Below, piece by piece: positions 44,098 to 52,646 of a stretch of DNA of 64,000 nt. The position numbers were made by a program, and so were the translations under genes. Source of the stretch: Nanobdellota archaeon (GTDB taxonomy: Archaea; Nanobdellota; Nanobdellia; Woesearchaeales; WJKV01); NCBI GenBank assembly GCA_023133595.1, contig JAGLWF010000001.1:97693-161692 (forward strand), in the 5' to 3' direction. The notes beneath the pieces are model-generated. The model had not been told where the DNA came from. It saw only the letters and a program-made list of their open reading frames with translations, and ran no database searches. How positions within the stretch are numbered: position 1 is the stretch's first letter; the number at the start of each line of letters is the position of its first letter.

Positions 44098-44496
44098 ATG
44101 GAGATGATCACTGTTTCTAGCAGGGGTAAACAAGAGCTTATTGATATCACTGCGGACGTGGAAAAGGTAGTGAAGAATAAGAAAGTGAAAGAGGGTGTAT
44201 GCTGCATCTATACTGGCCATGCCACTGGAGCGATTATGATAAATGAAAATTATGATCCGAATATATGTGACGATGTTATCGAATGCCTTGACAATCTTGT
44301 CCCTCGGGGAAAATGGAGGCATGATAAGGTTGACAATAACGGGGCTGCGCATATAAAAGCATCAATTATCGGACCGTCTCAATTCATACCAATACGTGAT
44401 GGAAAATTGCAGCTCGGAACATGGCAGGCAATAATGTTTGCTGACTTTGACGGGCCGCGAGAAAGAAAGATCATGATCAGGATATTAAAGGAGTGA
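44098..44496 (+). CDS. YjbQ/UPF0047 family protein
   Basis: The 132-residue protein has the full YjbQ pattern: YTGHATGAIMINENYD, RHDKVDNNGAAHIKASIIG and LGTWQAIMFADFDGPRERKIMI. The conserved His, Asn and Glu form a metal or phosphate site. Family members show weak thiamine-phosphate-synthase activity, and their true role is unclear. A TATA-like ACATTTAAAGC is 34 nt before the ATG, giving a leader of about 8 nt. The aMBF1 gene follows at once: the YjbQ stop overlaps the GGAGTGA ribosome binding site of aMBF1. Confidence 0.9.
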   Translation: MEMITVSSRGKQELIDITADVEKVVKNKKVKEGVCCIYTGHATGAIMINENYDPNICDDVIECLDNLVPRGKWRHDKVDNNGAAHIKASIIGPSQFIPIRDGKLQLGTWQAIMFADFDGPRERKIMIRILKE

Positions 44497-44498
44497 AA

Positions 44499-44963
44499 AT
44501 GGGCAGCTGTGACATATGCGGAAAAGATACAAAATTGTTCAGGGCAAAGATAGAAGGAACAATGATGAAGGTATGCAGAGATTGCAGCAAATTCGGCAAA
44601 GTTATTGGCGAAGTAAAGATCGCAATAAAAGATACTGCCAGACAGAAAGTAGCGACAATTTATGCCCAGGAGGAAGAGGAGATTGTCGAAGAAGTTGTTC
44701 CAGACTATTCTACAAAACTGCTAAAGGCCAGGCAGAAAAAGAAGATGGATCAAATGGATTTTGCGCGTTTTGTTGCTGAAAAAGAATCCGTGGTCAGCAA
44801 ACTAGAGACAGGCAGCCTTAAGCCTTCATTAAAGCTCGCTCGAAAGTTGCAGAACCGGCTGGGGATAAAGCTGATACAAGTCGTGAAAGAAGAAAAGTTC
44901 GAACTGGAATCAGGGACAGGAAAAGATTTTACATTGGGAGATTTTATCAAGAAAAAGAAATGA
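44499..44963 (+). CDS. mbf1: Multiprotein bridging factor aMBF1 (zinc ribbon plus HTH)
   Basis: The protein has 154 residues from the ATG at 44499. The ORF-track start is a GTG 6 nt upstream; the ATG has GGAG 5 nt away. An N-terminal zinc ribbon (CDICG and CRDCS) is followed by a charged linker (AQEEEEIVEEVVPDY) and an XRE-type helix-turn-helix (KKMDQMDFARFVAEKESVVSKLE) near residue 95. This is the layout of archaeal MBF1, which links the transcription machinery or acts at the ribosome. Its TGA stop and that of the convergent gene together form TGATCA. Confidence 0.92.
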   Translation: MGSCDICGKDTKLFRAKIEGTMMKVCRDCSKFGKVIGEVKIAIKDTARQKVATIYAQEEEEIVEEVVPDYSTKLLKARQKKKMDQMDFARFVAEKESVVSKLETGSLKPSLKLARKLQNRLGIKLIQVVKEEKFELESGTGKDFTLGDFIKKKK

Positions 44964-46322
44964 TCATTTTGCGTAGACTGAATTTCTACAATAATTTTCG
45001 TCTTGATAGATCAATTCATATTCTTCAAGTATTATATCTTCTGGAAATTTGCCTGTAAAATCACAACTTGTATGGAATACGCACTGGACATCAGGCATCA
45101 CTTCACTAAACCTGGTCATTGCTTCTTCTCTGCTTGAGAAGAAAGGAAAATAGTCATACCAGTAGATCACTGCCAATGGGGTCGATGCTGCAATCTTGGC
45201 ATCAAAAGGGCATCTTTCAACTATACTCTGGTTCTGTGCCATGTCTGGAAAAAACATATGATGTGTTGCAGGAAATATCATTAATAACCCTATTGAGATA
45301 AGCATGTACGCAATAAGAATTGTTTTACGGACCGATGGACGGATTTTGGATAATCCATACGCAGATATGATTGCTATCAATGGGATCAATGGAAGTATGT
45401 ACCGTTCATCTTTCATAGAAATTATCTGAAAAAATGCATAGAGTATGATTAATGGCAAGAGGATAAGAAATATTATCTCTTCTTTATTCTTCAATTTTTC
45501 CTTGAATAGGAGATAGATTCCAAAGAATAAAAATGGTAGCATGATGTGCAAAAACAATGGAAAAGATCCAAGATATAATAAAGAATTGTTTGGGAAGAAT
45601 AATGGTGAGGAACCCCAGCCAGTAGAGCTTATCAATACATAGACAGGACCGAGCCAGGAACTATATTTATAATGATTGAAGATGAAAAAAGCTATTATTC
45701 CAAGCAAGATTGGAATGTTGTAATAAACAAGAGATAGAAGATTCTTTTTCTGCTTAAATATCCGATAAAGCAAATATATTTCGAGCGGAACTATCAGGAA
45801 AATTATTGGATACCGGACCATGACAGCGATAAATGAAAAGATCCCTGCATAAACATTCTGCTTTCGCGTGAAAAAGTAAAGAGACAGCAGAAAAAAGAAA
45901 GTTGCTGGAATGCTTGTGTAAAGCTTGAATGTCCAGAATATGAAAAGGGAATTAAAAGTTATGATGACTGCTGCGATATCTGCTATCTTTTTATTGAACA
46001 ACTGCTTTGATATAAGATACACCAAAGATATTGTGCCGATTGAGAACAATAGCTCTAATATTTTTCCAATTACTAGAAGATCTGCACCAAGTTTCCAGAA
46101 GACCCCCAGGATTATTGGCCAGCCGATCGGCCTTACACTTTCCCAATATGCGATCTCGCCATAAGAAAAGATATTCTTGGCATTGCTGATATAGACTGCG
46201 CCATCCCAGAAAGGCTGATAAAAATGTGAATATAGAGCTATCCAGATAGCTAAGAATACAATAAGAAGTAAAAATAAAAAAGAATTATCTTTTAACTTCT
46301 TTTGCAATCTAAATAGATCCAT
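44964..46322 (-). CDS. GT-C-like polytopic membrane glycosyltransferase
   Basis: The 452-residue protein has ten or more TM segments and only a short C-terminal soluble part of about 85 residues. After TM1 comes YQPFWDGAVYISNAKNIF with the Asp of the GT-C catalytic site, then GWPIILGVFWKLG and MVRYPIIFLIVP. The start overlaps the Trx-like gene upstream by 14 nt, and that gene follows a processive-type GT2. The three genes form one operon. The donor sugar and acceptor are unknown. Confidence 0.75.
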   Translation of the reverse strand: MDLFRLQKKLKDNSFLFLLLIVFLAIWIALYSHFYQPFWDGAVYISNAKNIFSYGEIAYWESVRPIGWPIILGVFWKLGADLLVIGKILELLFSIGTISLVYLISKQLFNKKIADIAAVIITFNSLFIFWTFKLYTSIPATFFFLLSLYFFTRKQNVYAGIFSFIAVMVRYPIIFLIVPLEIYLLYRIFKQKKNLLSLVYYNIPILLGIIAFFIFNHYKYSSWLGPVYVLISSTGWGSSPLFFPNNSLLYLGSFPLFLHIMLPFLFFGIYLLFKEKLKNKEEIIFLILLPLIILYAFFQIISMKDERYILPLIPLIAIISAYGLSKIRPSVRKTILIAYMLISIGLLMIFPATHHMFFPDMAQNQSIVERCPFDAKIAASTPLAVIYWYDYFPFFSSREEAMTRFSEVMPDVQCVFHTSCDFTGKFPEDIILEEYELIYQDENYCRNSVYAK

Positions 46323-47025
46323 TTTCTGCTAATTCCGGACATCCCTCTAATGGATCTGTGAGTCTAGCGCAAATCGCAGGCTCTAATTCATCTCTTGCTG
46401 TAAACCCTTCGAATTTCAGGTCCTCAACTATCAAAGTCGGAAGGCTTGTGACATTGTAGGACATCTTCAGCACATTCACCATTGGTTCGTTTATATCTTT
46501 CAGATTAAACGAAAATATCAATAGCTTCTGGCCGAACTTCTTCTTTAGATAATTCAGGACAAAGCTCTGCTCGTCGCAATCCGGGCAGATCTTAGGATCT
46601 GAATGAAAGTTTAATAGCGGAACCATGTCCGAATTACATTGATCCTTGATCTTTTTTGCTAAAAGCCAGAACTTGATCTCAGATAGAAGATACTCTCTTT
46701 TCAGTAAATCAAACTGTTTATGGTTGATTTTCTCGTTCTTAGAAAAGGATTCTAATCTTCTCTGGGTCTTGTCAAGATCCTCCAGGCTGCGGTAGTAAGT
46801 ATCAAAAACACTATTGCATGTCTCATTACTAGTGAATTCGCTTAGATATTCATACTGCATCTGCGAGCTCGAGAATGCCACAGTATGCTCTTGATATAGA
46901 TCGCTCATCACATCAACCCTTTTATTCTCTACCACCAAGCCTAAAAAAAATCCCATGAAGAATATCGCAGCTGTTATGATCGCTGCAATGACATACTTTT
47001 CTTTACTTATTTTTCTCTGTAACAT
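46309..47025 (-). CDS. Membrane-anchored thioredoxin-like protein with CPDC motif
   Basis: The protein has 238 residues from the ATG at 47025; the ORF-track start is a GTG inside the GT2 gene, and GGAGAT lies 10 nt before the chosen ATG. One N-terminal TM (about 11-32) is followed by a helical, possibly coiled region (about 65-130). A thioredoxin-like domain has NFHSDPKICPDCDEQ near 146 (CxxC) and the cis-proline segment VTSLPTLIV near 194. The domain is outside the membrane. It sits between a GT2 and a GT-C gene in one operon. Eukaryotic Ost3/Ost6, thioredoxin-like subunits of oligosaccharyltransferase, provide a functional parallel; homology is not claimed. Confidence 0.8.
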   Translation of the reverse strand: MLQRKISKEKYVIAAIITAAIFFMGFFLGLVVENKRVDVMSDLYQEHTVAFSSSQMQYEYLSEFTSNETCNSVFDTYYRSLEDLDKTQRRLESFSKNEKINHKQFDLLKREYLLSEIKFWLLAKKIKDQCNSDMVPLLNFHSDPKICPDCDEQSFVLNYLKKKFGQKLLIFSFNLKDINEPMVNVLKMSYNVTSLPTLIVEDLKFEGFTARDELEPAICARLTDPLEGCPELAENGSI

Positions 47026-47032
47026 TGTTTTT

Positions 47033-48298
47033 CTATCTCCATCTGGTTTTCTCTCCTCGTAGGAGGTCCCATCCAACACCTAACCATGTAATTCCTATCA
47101 AAAAGAAATAGATGAACAGGAAGAATGCCAATGAGATGAATCCTTGCTTTAAGATTTTCTCATTAGTCTGTGCATATGATCTCTTTATGATATATAACGA
47201 TAGCCCAAGCATAATAAGGATAGATATTAAGGACATAAAGTTTATGTCCCAAAGACTTAAATCAATTTTAATCTTACTGAACAAAGTCCAGAAATCAAAT
47301 CCAATAAAATAGCTATCATAAATAAAATTGACATATGGTTTGAATGCATAATATCCTGTTGCAAGCACCATTGTGACTGCCAATACGCCAGATATCAATA
47401 CCATAGGCAGCATGAACATTCCAAAATCACCATACTCTTTATTGAAGAGCATTGATTTATGCTGGATTGTAGTCAATAAAGTTCCTTTGAGCCACCTGTT
47501 TCTCTGACGATAATAACCTTTTAGATCTTTTGGCACTGCAGTATATGCATCAACATCCAGAAGCTGGACAACTTTATAATGATATTTCTGGAGACGGTAT
47601 GTCATCTCCATATCTTCGACAATATTTGTCTCGTCAAAGCCCCCTAATTTTTTAATGACATTTGTACGATAGATGCTAAAAGCTCCAGGGACAACATGGA
47701 CACAATCGACCTGCCCCATCAATTTTTTATAGAACATGTTAAGAAGGTATTCTGCGAACTGCACCTTCTGCATAAAGGTTTTCGGCTTCCGGACTTTCAT
47801 GCAAGGAAGAACAGCTGCAACATTCTTGTCAGTGAAATGAGCAAGCAATTGTTTTAAAGTAGGCGGAGCCACAGAAGAATCAGCATCAAAACAAACTACA
47901 TATTCCCCTTTTACAAATTTCATTCCATAATTCATTGGTGCTGCTTTTCCCTTGCCCTTTACTCTTACTTTATTGAGAAGTTTAATGTTTATCTTCTTAT
48001 TTTTCTTGATGAGATCTTCAACAATCTCTTTGGTGCGGTCAGTACTGCCATCATTCACAACAATTATTTCGTATTTATCGCGCGGATAGTCAAGCTTGAT
48101 TGCGGAATTCACTGTTTTTGCAACTATCTTCTCTTCATTCCAGACCGGGATCAATATAGATACATAAGGGATCTTTTTCAGTTTAATCTTCTTCTCTTTT
48201 GTGATCCCTTGCTCCATAAGAACCAAAAACCAGAATATTACAAAGTATAACGAGATAACATAGATGACCCAGATGAAGCTAGCTGGTACTGTTGCCAT
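47033..48298 (-). CDS. Processive-type GT2 membrane glycosyltransferase (NodC/IcaA-like)
   Basis: The 421-residue protein has one N-terminal TM (about 7-28). Its GT2 domain has VSILIPVWNEEKIVAKT, FDADSSVAPPTL and NIVEDMEMTYRLQ, followed by YYRQRNRWLKGTL, the QxxRW-type motif of processive enzymes. Three or more C-terminal TM segments follow. These features match beta-glycan synthases such as N-acetylglucosaminyltransferases. It could build a polysaccharide or a repeat unit at the membrane. A minus-strand TATA-like ATCTTTATATAGC lies about 24 nt before the ATG, so the mRNA should be leaderless. The Trx-like gene follows after 7 nt. Confidence 0.88.
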   Translation of the reverse strand: MATVPASFIWVIYVISLYFVIFWFLVLMEQGITKEKKIKLKKIPYVSILIPVWNEEKIVAKTVNSAIKLDYPRDKYEIIVVNDGSTDRTKEIVEDLIKKNKKINIKLLNKVRVKGKGKAAPMNYGMKFVKGEYVVCFDADSSVAPPTLKQLLAHFTDKNVAAVLPCMKVRKPKTFMQKVQFAEYLLNMFYKKLMGQVDCVHVVPGAFSIYRTNVIKKLGGFDETNIVEDMEMTYRLQKYHYKVVQLLDVDAYTAVPKDLKGYYRQRNRWLKGTLLTTIQHKSMLFNKEYGDFGMFMLPMVLISGVLAVTMVLATGYYAFKPYVNFIYDSYFIGFDFWTLFSKIKIDLSLWDINFMSLISILIMLGLSLYIIKRSYAQTNEKILKQGFISLAFFLFIYFFLIGITWLGVGWDLLRGEKTRWR

Positions 48299-48336
48299 GA
48301 AGGAATTCTTTGAAATTAGCTATATAAAGATTTCGG

Positions 48337-49620
48337 TTAGTCGCTTATAAACTCCCAGATTTCAATATGATTTTTATTGTAGTTGTTTTTGAAATGAATT
48401 TTGCTGGGCAGAAGATGTAATAGCCCCTGATCACGGCTCGACCATATTTTCCCGGTTTTCATCGAGTCATCGATCCAGATGTACTTGATATGATGCTGGC
48501 TCAGCAGCTCAGAGGTCTGCTTCAGGTTCCTTGATTGAAAGATTATATCTAAAATTTCATCTTCAGGTGCAAAAGGAGTTGAGAACGGTTCCGTATTAGT
48601 ATAGTATTCTATCCAGAAACTATACTCTGGAAGAGTCAATACTATTCCTCCTGGTTCCCTTGCCAGAGATTCAAAGGATCTCAGCATCTCTAGTGTTGGA
48701 GGCGCTTCTGCTTCCCGATCTGCAAAAGAGACAGCTGAGAATAAAAATGAACATATCAAAGCGATAATTGCCAATAAGCCTATGAATTTGAGATCCCATT
48801 TTTTCTCTACCAATTCTCGAGATGCATGTGCCGCAAAGAACACTATGAATATGTTAAGGTATACAATAAAAAAAAGATATCTTGCAGAGAGTGCGAATAA
48901 GATGATTGTCGCTAGATATATGTAAATCAATTTGAACTTATATTTCCAGGTCAGCAGGAAACCAAAAAAAGCCAAGATAAACATTGTAATTCCGAGGCCT
49001 ATGTGTGCCCCAAATTCTAGTATGAAATTTCTCAGGATAGGTTGGTCAACCAAAAATGTAGGCGAAACCTTTCCAAGATAGAACCAATTATAAAATAGAT
49101 AGACAAGGATAATGCCTGAAACAATTATTGCATAATTTTTCTTCTTTTTTAATGTAAAACTATACGCCAACAAGAATATTGGTATCAGGACTGCAAAGAC
49201 CCCGAAGATTGCAGTTGAAAGGAATACTATCGATCCCAGGATATGGAAGATCGGCTTCTTCTTCTGAAATAGATAGAATCCTAGCAATATCAAGAACAAT
49301 AAGATAGAATGTTCTGTGAAATAAGTGCAGATATATATGAACGGAATAGAAAACATCAGTAGGAATATCGAGATATAAATATAATCCTGTTTAAGCCTCA
49401 TTGATCTCATGTTCAAGTAGAACAGAAAAATTATTCCTGCTGCGAACAAGAAAGGCAGAATTTTATATGCTGCTGGATTCAACCCAAATTTCTGCAAATA
49501 ATAATATGGAATGCTTCCTCCAATTGTCTTTGTGTTCAATCGTAAGATTGTCGGCGACAGGAGAACGAAAACTGCGAAAAAGTACAGGATTATTTTGTTT
49601 TTATATGCAAGGCTCTTCAT
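48337..49620 (-). CDS. Polytopic membrane protein, GT-C-like
   Basis: The protein has 427 residues from the ATG at 49620; the ORF track begins at a GTG 27 nt upstream. GGAG lies a few nt before this ATG, which sits in an ATGA overlap with the upstream gene, so the start is secure. About ten TM segments are followed by a soluble domain of about 120 residues. The first external loop (TIGGSIPYYYLQKFGLN) has no clear acidic pair, so catalysis is uncertain and it may be an inactive partner of the next gene. It is the shortest of the nine GT-C-like proteins here. Confidence 0.65.
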   Translation of the reverse strand: MKSLAYKNKIILYFFAVFVLLSPTILRLNTKTIGGSIPYYYLQKFGLNPAAYKILPFLFAAGIIFLFYLNMRSMRLKQDYIYISIFLLMFSIPFIYICTYFTEHSILLFLILLGFYLFQKKKPIFHILGSIVFLSTAIFGVFAVLIPIFLLAYSFTLKKKKNYAIIVSGIILVYLFYNWFYLGKVSPTFLVDQPILRNFILEFGAHIGLGITMFILAFFGFLLTWKYKFKLIYIYLATIILFALSARYLFFIVYLNIFIVFFAAHASRELVEKKWDLKFIGLLAIIALICSFLFSAVSFADREAEAPPTLEMLRSFESLAREPGGIVLTLPEYSFWIEYYTNTEPFSTPFAPEDEILDIIFQSRNLKQTSELLSQHHIKYIWIDDSMKTGKIWSSRDQGLLHLLPSKIHFKNNYNKNHIEIWEFISD

Positions 49621-51101
49621 TTTCTCCTCTTTGTGACAGTGCCGCACTCTAGTTCGTAGATCTTGACTTTCTCATCATAGACTAGGTCAAAACAAGCGTC
49701 TGTGATATATTTTATTTCCACTCCCTCTGGAACATAAAGATGTGTGACATCATAATTATCCATAATTTCGATAGCTTCAATCTCTATTGGTGTGGAATAG
49801 ACTGTATTTATATCGATTAATCTTTGCTCTGGGATCGGTGCCATCAGGAAATTTGTATCTGCCACATTCCTTATTTTGTTTCCATATGTTATTATATGGC
49901 CTAATCTTATCGGTGCAAGCAGCGATGTTTGTTTTCCACTCTCTTCATTGAGCCATGCAATTGCATCTGTCTCAGCATAGTTTGCAGTCTCTGTTGTTGC
50001 AGCGAATATGATACTAGGAATGATCGAAGTGACCAAAAAGATCAATACGATAACCAAGAATGATACAGATGCAAGCCTAGCTGCTCTTGTTTTGTTTATA
50101 TAATCAAAAAATATCTTATAGAATAATCCAAACAAAAGTATGAGCACAATTCCAAGGATAGAAAGCCCCAGGTTCAAGGTAATCAGTTTAAGCCATAAAA
50201 GAAGGGCAACAGAGATTGCAAGGGATGTAAGAAGATACACATCTTTGCGTTTCTCCTGGAACATATATTTGTAGAGGACATAACAGCCAATGATCAAAGG
50301 AAATATCCCTATCCCTGAGATTGCGTGCACAAATGTGATCTGTTGAAAATATTGCGTTAAGACTGATGCAGGAATATTCTGCCAGATCAAGCTAGGTCCG
50401 TGCACAAGGAAAGCATCCTTGTAGACAAGGAGAGATATCCATAATGTGATAAATGTGAAAAATAATACCAGTTCGAGTGTTCGCGCTTTATATTGAAATC
50501 TTTCCAGATAGGCCAGAAATGTATAGATGAAAAATGCAAAGATCAGTATCAATGAAGATAAATGTATTAATGGCAGCAAGAAAGTTAGGATCACAAAGAA
50601 GATGACAAATCTTTTCTGGTTCTGTCTCATGAATGTGTATAATGCAAGAAAAATCAATGGTATCTGCAAAGAATGCGGAGAAACTGTATTTAGTGTGCTT
50701 GAGATATATATCGGAATAAATCCAGAGATAAGTGCTGTGAATAAAGAAGCTCCTGTATTTTTTGTGATGTGTTTAGAGATGAGATAGACAATAAAGATCA
50801 AGGCAGCAGCAAAAATATTCGGCAGTATCTTTCCTGCAAGTGAAATAGGGATAAAAAAAGAAAATCCTGCCAAGATATAGTGAAAGACTGGAAGGAAAAG
50901 AAAATCCCGACCGCCATAACTGAGAGTGTCGTGATAGATCGGCAGTCTTGTATCTGTGATTGCATTTATCTGCCTCAGATCAAAATACGCATCTGGAGAA
51001 AAATTGTTTGATTGAAACGCGAAATAAAGCCGGAACGCGAGCACAGCTAAAAATACAAGAATCAATAAAAACCAAACGGTCTTTTTCTTGATCTTCCTCA
51101 T
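49617..51101 (-). CDS. GT-C-like polytopic membrane glycosyltransferase
   Basis: The 494-residue protein has about twelve TM segments and a soluble tail of about 110 residues. The first external loop reads NNFSPDAYFDLRQINAI, with two Asp in the position of the GT-C catalytic acid, followed by a second loop with DTLSYGGRDFLFLP. This recalls AglB/STT3-related and PMT-like families alike. The minus-strand TATA-like GCTTTAAAAAGG lies 25 nt before the ATG, so it should be leaderless. It is co-translated with the GT-C-like gene at 48337. Function beyond the fold is unknown. Confidence 0.72.
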   Translation of the reverse strand: MRKIKKKTVWFLLILVFLAVLAFRLYFAFQSNNFSPDAYFDLRQINAITDTRLPIYHDTLSYGGRDFLFLPVFHYILAGFSFFIPISLAGKILPNIFAAALIFIVYLISKHITKNTGASLFTALISGFIPIYISSTLNTVSPHSLQIPLIFLALYTFMRQNQKRFVIFFVILTFLLPLIHLSSLILIFAFFIYTFLAYLERFQYKARTLELVLFFTFITLWISLLVYKDAFLVHGPSLIWQNIPASVLTQYFQQITFVHAISGIGIFPLIIGCYVLYKYMFQEKRKDVYLLTSLAISVALLLWLKLITLNLGLSILGIVLILLFGLFYKIFFDYINKTRAARLASVSFLVIVLIFLVTSIIPSIIFAATTETANYAETDAIAWLNEESGKQTSLLAPIRLGHIITYGNKIRNVADTNFLMAPIPEQRLIDINTVYSTPIEIEAIEIMDNYDVTHLYVPEGVEIKYITDACFDLVYDEKVKIYELECGTVTKRRK

Positions 51102-51208
51102 ACAAGAAGTGAGAGTCTTGGGCCTTTTTAAAGCTTTGTCTGGCTTTTTGTAATCTTTTCAAAAGTAAAAGAGAAAGTCTTTTTAATTGGAAGAGCATAA
51201 CTAAATCT

Positions 51209-51907
51209 ATGAGAAGGATCAGTGCTGGAAGTCAATTAATGGATGATTTTTTTGGAGGGTATGAAACAGATATTATCACAACAATCTATGGCCCCTCTGC
51301 CAGTGGCAAGACTAATCTTTGTTTATTGGCTGCGATCAAGATAGCAAAAAATAAAAAAGTGATTTATGTAGATACTGAAGGAGGTTTCAGTGTCGAGCGT
51401 GTGAAACAGTTGACAAATGAATATGAAAAAGTGCTGAAGAACATTCATATCCTTAGACCGACTTCATTTGAAGAACAGACAAAAGCAATGAACAAGCTTA
51501 GAAAGATGATTACCAGCAAGATTGGCCTGGTCATTATCGATACGATTTCTATGCTGTATAGGCTAGAGCTGGGAAGCAATGATGAAGAAGTCTATGACAT
51601 AAACCGTGCAATGGGAAGGCAGATTGCAATGCTCTCAGAGATTGCGCGGAAAAAGAATATTCCTGTCATCTGTAGCAATCAAGTATATGCTGATTTTGAT
51701 AACAAAGATAAAGTGAACATGGTTGGAGGGGATCTCTTGAAATACGGAAGCAAATGCCTGATAGAACTCCAGAAGACACCAGGAGGAAATTGCAGAGCGA
51801 TCATAAAAAAACATCGCAGCATGGCTCCTGAAAAAGAAGTCTTGTTCAAGATAATTGAGAAAGGAATAGAAAAAACAAAAGAAGGAAAAGGTTTCCGTTT
51901 CTTCTGA
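51209..51907 (+). CDS. radB: RadB, RecA/RadA-like recombination ATPase
   Basis: The 232-residue protein is a RecA-fold ATPase with no N-terminal helix-hairpin-helix domain, as in RadB. The Walker A GPSASGKT is near residue 28 and the Walker B LVIIDTIS near 110, followed by YRLELGSNDEEVYDINRAMGRQI. The start MRRISAGSQLMDDFFGGYE is typical. RadB is an archaeal RadA paralog that helps or modulates recombination. A TATA-like TCTTTTTAATT is about 25 nt upstream. Its stop is 1 nt from the convergent rpsB stop. It marks the start of the informational half of the window. Confidence 0.92.
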   Translation: MRRISAGSQLMDDFFGGYETDIITTIYGPSASGKTNLCLLAAIKIAKNKKVIYVDTEGGFSVERVKQLTNEYEKVLKNIHILRPTSFEEQTKAMNKLRKMITSKIGLVIIDTISMLYRLELGSNDEEVYDINRAMGRQIAMLSEIARKKNIPVICSNQVYADFDNKDKVNMVGGDLLKYGSKCLIELQKTPGGNCRAIIKKHRSMAPEKEVLFKIIEKGIEKTKEGKGFRFF

Positions 51908-51908
51908 C

Positions 51909-52499
51909 TTATTCTGCTAGGAATTCTTCCATTTGCTTGTCAATGCCAGGAAGCCCTCTTGCTTTCAGATATTCATTTGCCAGCAAGAAAAATATTAATC
52001 CCAGAGCTTGCCGTCCTTTGTTATTAGAAGGGATCACAAAATCAAGATTGTTTGCTTCATTGTTTGTATCACACAAACCAATGATTGCTAATCCTGCTGT
52101 CTTTGCATCTTTCGCAGCATTTCTGTCTGGCCATGCATCTGTGACCAGCATTACTTTAGCTTCTGTGAACTTTGCCAGTTTTGGATTTGTAAGAATCCCT
52201 GGCTGGTATCTCCCTGGAAAGACCTTGCATCCTGTATATTTGCCGAACAATTTAAGAGGTTTCCACCCATTCTCTCTTCGACATACAAGGATCACATCTT
52301 CTGGTGCATATCTTGCAAGAAATTTCGCAGCAATCCTGATACGTTTGTCGATCTGGGAAACATTCAATACTGCCAGACCGTCTGATCTAATCTTATAGAT
52401 AAAAGATTGCATGTATTTTGTCCGGAATTTTGTTCCGATGTGTACACCTGCCTTGAAATAAACATCTGTTGGTACTAAAAATGATTCTTTTTCTGTCAT
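51909..52499 (-). CDS. rpsB: 30S ribosomal protein uS2
   Basis: The 196-residue protein matches archaeal uS2 over its full length: AGVHIGTKFRTKYM, FIYKIRSDGLAVLNVSQIDKRI, RYQPGILTNP, VMLVTDAWPDRNAAKDA, IGLCDTNNEANNLDFVIPSNNKGRQALGLIFFLLA. It binds the head of the small subunit and contacts 16S rRNA. GGAGGAT lies 7 nt before the ATG. Unlike most genes here it has a long leader (about 118 nt) with two hairpins. No other ribosomal protein gene is adjacent, so it is not in the usual rpoK-eno operon. Confidence 0.95.
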   Translation of the reverse strand: MTEKESFLVPTDVYFKAGVHIGTKFRTKYMQSFIYKIRSDGLAVLNVSQIDKRIRIAAKFLARYAPEDVILVCRRENGWKPLKLFGKYTGCKVFPGRYQPGILTNPKLAKFTEAKVMLVTDAWPDRNAAKDAKTAGLAIIGLCDTNNEANNLDFVIPSNNKGRQALGLIFFLLANEYLKARGLPGIDKQMEEFLAE

Positions 52500-52646
52500 T
52501 TTATATCCTCCATCTAAACAGGTAATATGCAGAATCCATCAAGCTGCATTATTATTACCTCAGCAGCCAATGTCCATGACCAATCTCGAAGACTGATATT
52601 CCTGAACTTTGGTTATGTATATGAGAACTAGTGAGGGCTTTATAAA
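52500..52646 (-). promoter_or_regulatory. Structured leader and TATA box of rpsB
   Basis: The TATA box TTTATAAA (52639-52646) overlaps the stop codon of thpR and predicts transcription from about 52617. The roughly 118-nt leader has a hairpin at 52521-52559 (arms GGTAAT/ATTACC and ATGCAG/CTGCAT, 12 bp with a 4-nt bulge and 11-nt loop) and one at 52579-52597 (8 bp including wobbles, TCG loop). A 5-codon uORF, MDIGC, lies at 52560-52577. The large hairpin is about 20 nt from the ribosome binding site. An autoregulatory role is plausible, not shown. Confidence 0.6.

Noticed and set aside
52579-52597. TTCGAGA sequence reminiscent of a tRNA T-loop in the rpsB leader
   Set aside because: No cloverleaf, acceptor stem or CCA could be built around it; it is part of a small hairpin.
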